Program-made: the position numbers and the translations under genes
In this document: positions 1 through 5,980 of the stretch, piece by piece
Position numbering within the stretch: the stretch's first letter is position 1
Layout: each line of letters opens with the position of its first letter
The notes under the pieces: generated by a model
What the model saw: the letters and a program-made list of their open reading frames with translations, nothing else
The model's database searches: none
What the model was told of the DNA's origin: nothing
Source of the DNA: DASZCR01 sp964246705
GTDB lineage: Bacteria; Acidobacteriota; Blastocatellia; Pyrinomonadales; Pyrinomonadaceae
DNA length: 12,270 bases
Reading direction: 5' to 3'
Assembly: GCA_964246705.1 (NCBI GenBank)
Contig: CAXTRQ010000177.1
Coordinates: 1 to 12,270 of the forward strand

Positions 1-1505
1 CTCGACCACCATGCCACGAACTCGCTTCGCCGTGGCATCAACGCGTCAGTGGTGAGCACCGCAAGGAGCATGCACATCGGGAACAGAGAGACTGTCACGA
101 AGGGTAAAAGGAAAAGCATGTATCGTAGAATGAGACGCAGACTCGTACCGTTTGAGGTGATAAAACGCAAGAGTTCAAAAAGGGTAAAGATAAGAAAGAT
201 AGACACCAATACGGTAGTCGCGCCCACGAATCCCCATCCCAAAGAACGTAATATGCTTCGATCAAGCAAGCCTAAGAATGATGGATGATGTTTCTGCCAT
301 TGCACTCGCAGCACACTCTGCTTGCGCACTCCGCCAAGACTCTTTACAGGACGCCCGGGCATGAATATTAATCTATCGCTAGATAATAATAGAAACATTC
401 CGGAACAGAAGACAACAAGGTTCGAGAGCCATACGCCGAGGGTGATTGGTAATATCCCTGCACGTCCCAACTGCTCTCCACCCAACGTGAGCAGGTAATA
501 AGAGAGCATCGCCGCCAGAGATAGCAAGATGCCCAACCCCCTCCCTCCTCTTCTTGTCCGCAAGCACATTGCCGCTCCCAGCAGTGAAAACACCAGAGGG
601 GCCATGCCGAGGGATGATCTTCTGTGGAAGGCCACTGTGGCGTTGAGTCGAGACGCCGTAGTTTCAGCGCCAGTCATTTGTGCACTGAGTTCTTGCCATC
701 CCATTTCATCAAATTCTAATTTGCGCTCGCGCAGTCTCTGAAGCAGAGACCTGCGTCCTTCGTCTAGACGATCATCCCGAATTCGCAGTTGGGCGGAACG
801 TTCCGTCATTATCTGTGTGGACTTCCCCGCGTCTTCCCCCTCTCCCGCCGGCAGAGTCGTTATCATGGCATCGCTCAAGACCAATTCCGATTGCTCTCCA
901 GATGAATCTATTCGCCCGGAACGCGCAGTCACCAAGCGTGCAGGCTCATTACGGTCTTGCCAGTATATGAATACCCTCCCCCACTGCCCGCTGTCCTGAT
1001 TGCCATCTCTCACATAGACAACTTTCCCGGGCATATCCGTGTAGAAACTGCGCGGCTCGACAGGCGATTCGAGTTTATATAATGCCGCTTGCAGCGCCGT
1101 CTGTCTGAGGTTCTGTGCGGCTGTCGGGGCTATTCCAAAGCCAATCACCAGCGTGAGCGCGCTCACAAACAGACCCGTCAGGAGGATAGGTGCGACGATT
1201 CTCGCCGTCCCGACTCCCGCCGCACGCATGGCTATCAATTCGCTATCACTGCCCATGCGGCTGAATCCTGTGGCAGTGCCTATTAACATTCCCATCGGGA
1301 GCGTAAAAACCAAAACGTTCGGCAAGAGGTCGATAAGGATTTCCAAGGCCAGTGGGAATGGAGCACGCGCCGTGCCGACGATCTCCGCAAATTTCGTCGT
1401 CTGCTGGGCGAGGAGAGATACGGTCAGAATCAGGACAGCCAGTATCAGGTAGGGGAGGAGCGCCTCGACAGTGTACTGCTCCAGCAATCGCTTTCTGATG
1501 ATCAT
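1..1505 (-). CDS. lptF: LptF/LptG (YjgP/YjgQ) permease, apparent LptF-LptG tandem fusion, partial
   Basis: LptF and LptG are the inner-membrane permease subunits that, with the LptB ATPase, extract lipopolysaccharide and pass it to the periplasmic bridge. Reading the minus strand from the ATG at 1505 gives 501 codons with no stop to the window edge. Residues 1-385 form a whole LptF-like subunit: N-terminal MIIRKRLLEQ, hydrophobic segments near 15-35, 57-79 and 101-125, the family motif GSDSELIAMRAAG (about 85-97), a hydrophilic stretch (about 130-290) fitting the periplasmic beta-jellyroll, then three more hydrophobic segments (about 299-316, 324-342, 350-375). From about residue 408 a second N-terminal module begins (LLDRSILRSLGWGF, FTLFELLRFI, LLPFVTVSLFPMCMLLAVL, RRSEFVAWW), which looks LptG-like. 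The gene starts 33 nt after the recO stop, so co-transcription is likely; I see no clear Shine-Dalgarno. LptF and LptG are usually separate genes. The C-terminus lies outside the window. Confidence 0.88.
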   Translation of the reverse strand, partial: MIIRKRLLEQYTVEALLPYLILAVLILTVSLLAQQTTKFAEIVGTARAPFPLALEILIDLLPNVLVFTLPMGMLIGTATGFSRMGSDSELIAMRAAGVGTARIVAPILLTGLFVSALTLVIGFGIAPTAAQNLRQTALQAALYKLESPVEPRSFYTDMPGKVVYVRDGNQDSGQWGRVFIYWQDRNEPARLVTARSGRIDSSGEQSELVLSDAMITTLPAGEGEDAGKSTQIMTERSAQLRIRDDRLDEGRRSLLQRLRERKLEFDEMGWQELSAQMTGAETTASRLNATVAFHRRSSLGMAPLVFSLLGAAMCLRTRRGGRGLGILLSLAAMLSYYLLTLGGEQLGRAGILPITLGVWLSNLVVFCSGMFLLLSSDRLIFMPGRPVKSLGGVRKQSVLRVQWQKHHPSFLGLLDRSILRSLGWGFVGATTVLVSIFLIFTLFELLRFITSNGTSLRLILRYMLFLLPFVTVSLFPMCMLLAVLTTDALMPRRSEFVAWWS

Positions 1506-1538
1506 ATTGAGAGGTAGCGCCCAGAGAAGTTGGAGAGT

Positions 1539-2312
1539 TTAGTAACCCGTATAAGCATTGAAAGTGGCAGAAGATGAGATCGCATTCCCTCTCGGCTTTC
1601 GCTCCAATGCCCGCTCAATAAGCCTCTGTGTTAGCTGCGCAAGTTCGTCTCTCAACTCTCTCGTGGCCGAAATATTAGACTGTGCCCACGCAGCCGGAGG
1701 CATCACCAGAATGTTTCGCAATTGTGTCTGCATAGGGTAACTTAGAGACCTCCCTGCCCTCGCCGCGCAAACGCCGCAGTGCAGGGAGCCTTCGACAGTC
1801 AGGTAAACATTCTGCCCGTCAGCGAGTTTTTGGTCGCATTTGCCGCAAATATGCAACGCGGGTAGAAATCCTGAGAGTTTGAGCATCCATGTTTCGTAGT
1901 AACGTATTATCTGGGAAAAGTTGGCAGGGGCCTCGGCCAATGCTTCGACGCATGCGCGCACCATGCGAAAGAGTTTCTCGTCCGGCTGGTGTGGCGGTGC
2001 AAACTCTATCGCGAGTTCGCTCATGTATTCGAGCGCGGCGATTGATTCCGGCTGCTGTGCCAGACTAAAGTAAGACCGCAAGATTTCTGTCCGTGTGAAG
2101 GAGACCAGTTCGCGCCCTTCCTTTTCAAAGTACGAGAGGTCTACTAATGTAAAAGGCTCAAGGCTGGCTCCGAATCTACTCTTCAGACGACGTGCCCCGC
2201 GTGCCACTCCGCGAATAATGCCCGCCTCTCGCGTCAGGCAGACGGCGATTTTATCCGCTTCCGCCAGTTTATATGTGCGTAAGATAATAGCTTCTGTTTC
2301 TACCAGACCCAT
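1539..2312 (-). CDS. recO: DNA repair protein RecO
   Basis: RecO binds single-stranded DNA and, with RecR, loads RecA onto SSB-coated gaps in the RecFOR pathway of recombinational repair. The 257-residue product has the family's usual length and layout. An N-terminal OB-fold region (about 1-80) begins with the typical ETEAIILRTYKLAEADKI, followed by GIIRGVARGARRLKSRFG and LEPFTLVDLSYFEKEGRELVSF-type features. A helical domain with the conserved LEYMSEL follows. A zinc-finger-like CxxC-x19-CxxC motif is visible at Cys156, Cys159, Cys179 and Cys182. The ATG at 2312 is chosen because it gives the expected N-terminus; only a weak AAGG lies just upstream. The gene sits between the 55-residue membrane-protein gene and the LptF/G permease on the same strand. 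Confidence 0.95.
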   Translation of the reverse strand: MGLVETEAIILRTYKLAEADKIAVCLTREAGIIRGVARGARRLKSRFGASLEPFTLVDLSYFEKEGRELVSFTRTEILRSYFSLAQQPESIAALEYMSELAIEFAPPHQPDEKLFRMVRACVEALAEAPANFSQIIRYYETWMLKLSGFLPALHICGKCDQKLADGQNVYLTVEGSLHCGVCAARAGRSLSYPMQTQLRNILVMPPAAWAQSNISATRELRDELAQLTQRLIERALERKPRGNAISSSATFNAYTGY

Positions 2313-2341
2313 ATAACCTTTTGATCATTACCATCTGTTTA

Positions 2342-2367
2342 TTATCGGACGTGCTCTTGCCCGATAA
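2342..2367 (-). repeat. Inverted repeat after the small membrane-protein gene
   Basis: TTATCGG (2342-2348) and CCGATAA (2361-2367) are perfect 7-bp inverted arms around a 12-nt loop. They start one base past the stop of the 55-residue gene and lie 30 nt before recO. No T-run follows on the minus strand, so this is not a convincing intrinsic terminator. It may be a weak stem-loop in the operon mRNA or chance. Confidence 0.3.
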
Positions 2368-2368
2368 C

Positions 2369-2536
2369 TTAAGGAATCCAATATAATAGCCATGCGATAC
2401 CCAGTCCGACGCACATGAATTCCAGAAATATTTTCAGTCCGTAGCGTGCGCGTTCATTCCATTGGTCTCGCCCTGTGATCCCGAAGGCGACCGCAACTAT
2501 TAAGGCAAACACACTCATTACCAAGAGATGTTTCAA
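2369..2536 (-). CDS. Small two-helix membrane protein, 55 residues, unknown function
   Basis: This reading frame starts with TTG at 2536 and ends with TAA at 2369. I do not recognise a function. The product has two hydrophobic segments, about residues 4-22 (LLVMSVFALIVAVAFGIT) and 37-54 (FLEFMCVGLGIAWLLYWI). They are joined by a short charged hydrophilic loop, GRDQWNERARYGLK, a layout typical of real small membrane proteins. The TTG overlaps the TGA of the upstream DUF6677-like gene in the four bases TTGA, and a strong GGGAGGAA lies 5 nt upstream of the TTG, so translational coupling is likely. Frame, membrane topology, ribosome-binding site and overlap together make it credible. An in-frame ATG at codon 7 is the alternative start but would remove part of the first helix and has no such ribosome-binding site. 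It lies directly before recO on the same strand. Confidence 0.7.
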   Translation of the reverse strand: MKHLLVMSVFALIVAVAFGITGRDQWNERARYGLKIFLEFMCVGLGIAWLLYWIP

Positions 2537-2940
2537 CGCTTCCTCCCGACGCCGATATCAAAGGCATCTAAAGACAAGAGAAAATTGAGCAATCCAGACA
2601 CCATGAGAAAAACATTTCCATATTCGGAGGTTGGCAACTGGGATTGTTCTGCTATCGCTATTCCAAAAGCTCTGGCTATAATATAGAGTAGACCACTGCC
2701 GAGATCACAAAAACCAAAAACGTATGAGAGGAGACTACCGCTAGTTTCAGAGAAACCATAGAGGTGGCCGCCCATATCAACCCCTATTAAAAACATGATC
2801 CAGACAATGCTGCCGAGTAAAACGGCTCTCGAAACGCGCCGCTGTAGCAAATGCCCCGCCCCCGGTAACAGCCAGCCCAGTATCGCTGCCAACCATGCCT
2901 GTCCGTGCGACTTGCCTACTATATCTGTTGATTCAACCAC
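2533..2940 (-). CDS. DUF6677-like integral membrane protein
   Basis: The product is a 135-residue membrane protein of unknown function. Hydrophobic segments lie near residues 15-32, 38-57, 69-97 and 107-127. It carries LGWLLPGAGHLLQRR (about 21-35) and, near the C-terminus, SEYGNVFLMVSGLLNF followed by LDAFDIGVGRK. From memory these patterns match a small family found in Acidobacteria and some other phyla (DUF6677); I cannot check this here. The start is GTG at 2940, supported by AAGGAG on the minus strand (2956-2951), 10 nt upstream. The stop overlaps the start of the 55-residue gene by 4 nt. It is the first gene of the unit DUF6677-small protein-recO-lptF/G. The hydrophilic C-terminal tail GVGRKR ends inside the next gene's ribosome-binding site. 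Confidence 0.78.
   Translation of the reverse strand: MVESTDIVGKSHGQAWLAAILGWLLPGAGHLLQRRVSRAVLLGSIVWIMFLIGVDMGGHLYGFSETSGSLLSYVFGFCDLGSGLLYIIARAFGIAIAEQSQLPTSEYGNVFLMVSGLLNFLLSLDAFDIGVGRKR
2540..2547 (-). promoter_or_regulatory. Shine-Dalgarno for the 55-residue gene
   Basis: On the minus strand GGGAGGAA reads from 2547 to 2540, inside the last codons of the upstream gene. The GGAGG core is 5 nt before the TTG at 2536. It decides the non-ATG start. Confidence 0.65.
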
Positions 2941-3020
2941 AACAATCTCACTCCTTCGAGAGTTTCATATCTTCAAGTAAGATGTTAAAAGTCGGCGCGA
3001 CGACCAACCTCAGAAAACAC

Positions 3021-3055
3021 TTTAACTTATCGGTCTCGCCTTACTTCAAGTTAAA
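3021..3055. repeat. AT-rich inverted repeat between namZ-fusion and DUF6677 genes
   Basis: TTTAACTT (3021-3028) and AAGTTAAA (3048-3055) are perfect 8-bp inverted arms separated by 19 nt. They lie in the 162-bp gap (2941-3102) between two co-directional minus-strand units, where a terminator for the first and a promoter for the second would be expected. The stem is AT-rich and only a short T-run follows on the minus strand, so it could equally be an operator. I found no convincing -35/-10 pair in this gap. Confidence 0.3.
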
Positions 3056-3102
3056 CCTTAACCGGAGATTCATATCTCTCTTAATTCCCCTAAATTTGAA
3101 TA

Positions 3103-4929
3103 TTAATAAAGCAGATAAGGTGTCCGCGCCTTCTCAAAGCCCTCCAGCTTTTCTCGCCAAGAGTTGCTGATGGTTTCCAGAGAATCCCCTGCCTCAATCG
3201 CTAAACGGAGACTTGCAGTGCCCGCAATCACATCGAACGGATTTTTATCGTGGACATACTCGTAGGGCGGATTCTTCCAATGAAAATGCTCCGGATAGAG
3301 ATCATGCGCGAGTTTGACCGCGGCCACTCCTGTGTGCACCGGCTCGAATTTGGCGCGGTCGGTGACGTGAATCTGTGTGCCCCCGCAGACCTGTCCCGCA
3401 TGTTTTTGGAAGGTTGGCAAAAAGTTGGTCGCACGAAAGCGTACTCCTTGCAAATCGAGACCTTCTAAGCGACGCGTATAATCGGAGGCATCAATATACG
3501 GCGCTCCGATGAGTTCAAATGGACGCGTTGTCCCGCGTCCCTCCGATATTTGCGTGCCTTCCAGATGCACCGTGCCCGGAAAGACCGTCGCCGCCTCCAG
3601 AGTGGGCATGTTCGGCGAAGGCATCACCCAAGGAGCATCCGTCTGATCAAACCAGAGTTCGCGCGACCAGCCATCCATCAAGATTAACTCAAGCTCACAT
3701 CCGATATTCCAATGCTCGTTGAACATTTTCGCCAGTTCGCAGACGGTCATGCCATGCCGCGTCGGAATCGGGTATTGCCCGACAAAGGATTCGTATTCAA
3801 GCTCAAGGACAGTCCCCTCCAAGGTGATACCGTTAATCGGGTTCGGGCGGTCACAGACGATCACTCTCTTACCGAACCTCGCAGCCGCGCGCATGCAGTT
3901 AGCCAGCGTATAGATAAAAGTATAAATCCGACACCCGACATCCTGCATATCGAAAATAAGCACATCTATATCTTCCAGCATGCGCTCCGTCGGCTCTCGC
4001 GTCTCACTGTAGAGAGAATAAATCGGAAGACCAGTCTCCGCATCCAAGATGTGCGGAGTCTCAACCATATTATCCTGCACATCCCCCCGTAGGCCATGCT
4101 GCGGCCCGAACAGCGCGGTCAGTTTTATCTCTCGTTGCGAGCGCAAGAGGTCTGCCACATGGCGAAATTGATGGTCTACAGAAGCCTGATTGCACACCAG
4201 TCCCGCGCGCGCGCCGCGTAACAAATCTAACTTTTCGGTATAAAGTTTTTCGATTCCGAGTCTCATTTGCCGCCCCGTCTTCAGGTCAATCTTTTGGGAA
4301 TCTATCAATCGCTTATCAAATTTACCCGCATCTGCTTTGAGATGTTCCAGAACATCCTCAATATCACTTAATTCCCCGCCCTCCCCGACGGAGATGTCTC
4401 TTAGAAGCTCATCGGCCAAGGTCGTCAACTTTTGGCTCTCTGCGCGAATCTCAAATATGCGTCTTAATGTTCTATTTTGCAAAGCGCGAGGCTCAATGCT
4501 GGTGACACCAGCAACTTCATCCCTGACCGCCGAGAGCCTTAAGCCGCGCTCATACAAAATCTCCGCCGCCATCGAACGCTCTTCTCTGAGCAATCCCAAC
4601 AACAGATGCTCCGTCCCGATGTGACGATGCTGGAGACGGTCTGATTCCTCATGCGCAAACGCCAGCACTCGCTTCGTCTCCGGCGCGAGGGGTAATTCCA
4701 CAGAGGTCGAAATCTTCTCGCGTAGCGGGGCGCGACCTTCGATTTCTTTGCGGATCATCTCCAGTGAGGCTTGTGCGCGTGCCAGAAACCGTGAGGTCAG
4801 CGTCTTATCTTCGCGCATCAATCCCAGCAGCAGGTGCTCCGGTTCGATGGCCGGTGCGCCGAACTGGCTCGCCTCATATCGCGCAAAGAAGATCACTCTG
4901 CGCGCTTTCTCCGTATAGCGTTCAAACAT
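3103..4929 (-). CDS. Fusion protein: ClpC-type N-terminal domain + NamZ/DUF1343 exo-muramidase domain
   Basis: One uninterrupted frame joins two unrelated domains. Numbered from the ATG at 4929 (608 residues), residues 1-142 are a pair of Clp N-domain repeats: MFERYTEKARRVIFFARYEA, PEHLLLGLMRED, then HIGTEHLLLGLLREERSMAAEIL. In ClpA/ClpC this domain binds adaptors and substrates. Residues about 143-220 are a charged helical linker with no AAA+ motif. Residues about 222-608 match DUF1343, the NamZ family (GH171), which removes N-acetylmuramic acid from peptidoglycan fragment ends. Visible motifs are LFGPQHGLRGDVQDNM, DVGCRIYTFIYTL, CDRPNPING, YPIPTRHGMTVCELA, PSPNMPT and EGTQISEGRGTTRPFELIGAP. 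There is no signal peptide, so the protein should be cytoplasmic. An upstream in-frame ATG at 4983, 5 nt after the peptidase stop, would add 18 residues but has no Shine-Dalgarno. The 4929 start gives the canonical ClpC N-terminus and has GGGAGAGG 11 nt upstream. It likely forms an operon with the C26 peptidase gene. Confidence 0.88.
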   Translation of the reverse strand: MFERYTEKARRVIFFARYEASQFGAPAIEPEHLLLGLMREDKTLTSRFLARAQASLEMIRKEIEGRAPLREKISTSVELPLAPETKRVLAFAHEESDRLQHRHIGTEHLLLGLLREERSMAAEILYERGLRLSAVRDEVAGVTSIEPRALQNRTLRRIFEIRAESQKLTTLADELLRDISVGEGGELSDIEDVLEHLKADAGKFDKRLIDSQKIDLKTGRQMRLGIEKLYTEKLDLLRGARAGLVCNQASVDHQFRHVADLLRSQREIKLTALFGPQHGLRGDVQDNMVETPHILDAETGLPIYSLYSETREPTERMLEDIDVLIFDMQDVGCRIYTFIYTLANCMRAAARFGKRVIVCDRPNPINGITLEGTVLELEYESFVGQYPIPTRHGMTVCELAKMFNEHWNIGCELELILMDGWSRELWFDQTDAPWVMPSPNMPTLEAATVFPGTVHLEGTQISEGRGTTRPFELIGAPYIDASDYTRRLEGLDLQGVRFRATNFLPTFQKHAGQVCGGTQIHVTDRAKFEPVHTGVAAVKLAHDLYPEHFHWKNPPYEYVHDKNPFDVIAGTASLRLAIEAGDSLETISNSWREKLEGFEKARTPYLLY

Positions 4930-4988
4930 GATACACGCAGCCTCTCCCAGAATTTGAGATTTGAGAAATGCGCTGACATCCATCAGCG

Positions 4989-5753
4989 TTATCGGACTCG
5001 AACGATCTCTTCCGGCGCTGGCTCTTGTTTTGAAGTGCGCCGTGCAGCTTCGATAAATGAGTTGAAGAGGGCGATGGCGAAGGGATCACCCATCCAGTCA
5101 ATTTCCGGATGCCACTGGACGCCTAACCCCCAGCGATCGCCGCGTGTGTCCTCGACGGCTTCCATAAGACCATCGGCAGTCCACGCCGTCGCACGCAGAT
5201 TTTGCCCGACCGTATCAATCGCCTGATGATGATGGCTATTAACGAGCGCGTGATCCGTTTCAGCGAGCTTCGCCAACAGGCTCTCCGGCGACAAGCTAAT
5301 CCGATGTGAGCGTCGCCCGCGCGGCGCTCCCTGCTCGTGCTTGATAGCGTCCGGAACTTCCGTTTCGATGTCTTGAATCAGAGTTCCGCCACAGGCCACA
5401 TTCCAGATTTGCATGCCGAAACAGATGGCTAACAGAGGCGTCCTGCGGCGCTCGACCTCCTCCAGCACAAGCAGGTCTGTCTCGTCCTTGAGCGGGTGTA
5501 CGCTCCCCAGATGCCTGTGCGGCTCGCGCCCATAGCGCAGAGGGTCTACGTCCGAGGCGCTGCCGGGCAGGAGCACTCCGTCCAACTCCTCCATGATGGC
5601 TGCGATATAGCGCCTGCGCGGCGAGAGCGTCAGGTGGATGGGCACGCCCCCTGCGGCTTCGACCGCTTCGCTGTAGGCGCGTGCCAGATAGAATCTCTCG
5701 GACTCCAATTCGTGCCGCATCGTGATACCGATCAGAGGTCTCTCGCGTCCCAT
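4989..5753 (-). CDS. Peptidase C26 / gamma-glutamyl-gamma-aminobutyrate hydrolase family protein
   Basis: Members are class-I-glutamine-amidotransferase-like hydrolases that cleave gamma-glutamyl amide bonds; PuuD acts on gamma-glutamyl-GABA and other members on gamma-glutamyl compounds of various kinds. The 254-residue length is normal. The sequence shows RPLIGITM at the start, FYLARAYSEAVEAAGGVPIHL, the oxyanion-region DGVLLPGSASDVDP (58-71), the nucleophile elbow LLAICFGMQIWNVACGG with Cys111, the NSHHHQA motif (172-178) and the catalytic histidine and glutamate in GVQWHPEIDW (His215, Glu217). PuuD-type members usually have CRG where this one has CFG. The ATG at 5753 is preceded by a strong GAGGAGG. 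The ClpN-NamZ fusion follows closely (5 or 59 nt, depending on its start). The substrate cannot be read from sequence; the neighbour makes a gamma-D-glutamyl bond of a muropeptide a possibility, which is inference only. Confidence 0.88.
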   Translation of the reverse strand: MGRERPLIGITMRHELESERFYLARAYSEAVEAAGGVPIHLTLSPRRRYIAAIMEELDGVLLPGSASDVDPLRYGREPHRHLGSVHPLKDETDLLVLEEVERRRTPLLAICFGMQIWNVACGGTLIQDIETEVPDAIKHEQGAPRGRRSHRISLSPESLLAKLAETDHALVNSHHHQAIDTVGQNLRATAWTADGLMEAVEDTRGDRWGLGVQWHPEIDWMGDPFAIALFNSFIEAARRTSKQEPAPEEIVRVR

Positions 5754-5918
5754 CTTCCTCCTCTACATAATCCTTTTCCGATTTCTCAGCCCCGACGGCC
5801 AAGCGGCTCTCGACAGGGCCGGCATGTAGACTCAAACGTCTCTTCGCGTCCATCATAACGCAAAGCCGCCTTGTTGTTCGATGCGACGCGAGACCTCTCT
5901 GTGCGATTCGCCAAAAGC

Positions 5919-5933
5919 GCGCACGCGGTGCGC
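5919..5933. repeat. Short GC palindrome upstream of the hslV promoter
   Basis: GCGCAC (5919-5924) and GTGCGC (5928-5933) form a 6-bp perfect hairpin with a 3-nt loop, 5 bp upstream of the proposed -35 element of hslV. It could be an operator or a structural element; GC-rich DNA also gives such palindromes by chance. Apart from this and the promoter, I see nothing definite in the divergent gap 5754-5980. Confidence 0.3.
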
Positions 5934-5938
5934 TTCGC

Positions 5939-5968
5939 TTGACTTCCCTTCGCCCCCCTTTCTATAGT
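5939..5968 (+). promoter_or_regulatory. Sigma-70-like promoter for hslV
   Basis: TTGACT (5939-5944) and TATAGT (5963-5968) are separated by 18 bp, close to the consensus. Transcription would start near 5974-5976, leaving only about 5-7 nt before the hslV ATG at 5981. No Shine-Dalgarno is visible there, so the mRNA would be nearly leaderless. The element was recognised by eye and not scored. Confidence 0.6.
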
Positions 5969-5980
5969 GATTTGCTTACC

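Noticed and set aside
49..1452. Several 60-100 codon plus-strand frames in the first 1.5 kb
   Set aside because: All are antisense to the continuous 501-codon LptF/G frame, which explains the region.
2971..3050. CTTCAAGTAAG (2971-2981) and CTTACTTCAAG (3040-3050) as an inverted pair
   Set aside because: The arms match at 10 of 11 positions but are about 58 nt apart and lie in AT-rich DNA. No promoter or known operator supports them; chance is likely.
4930..4983. Longer N-terminus of the ClpN-NamZ fusion from the ATG at 4983
   Set aside because: It lacks a Shine-Dalgarno and adds 18 residues before the canonical MFERYTEKARR start. It remains possible because it lies only 5 nt after the upstream stop.
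5296..5856. 186-codon minus-strand frame starting upstream of the C26 peptidase
   Set aside because: It runs in a different frame through the peptidase gene and gives a low-complexity Arg/Ala/Ser product; the peptidase frame is the real one.
5939..5980. TTG start 14 codons upstream for hslV
   Set aside because: The TTG is part of the likely -35 element, and the added residues do not fit the family.
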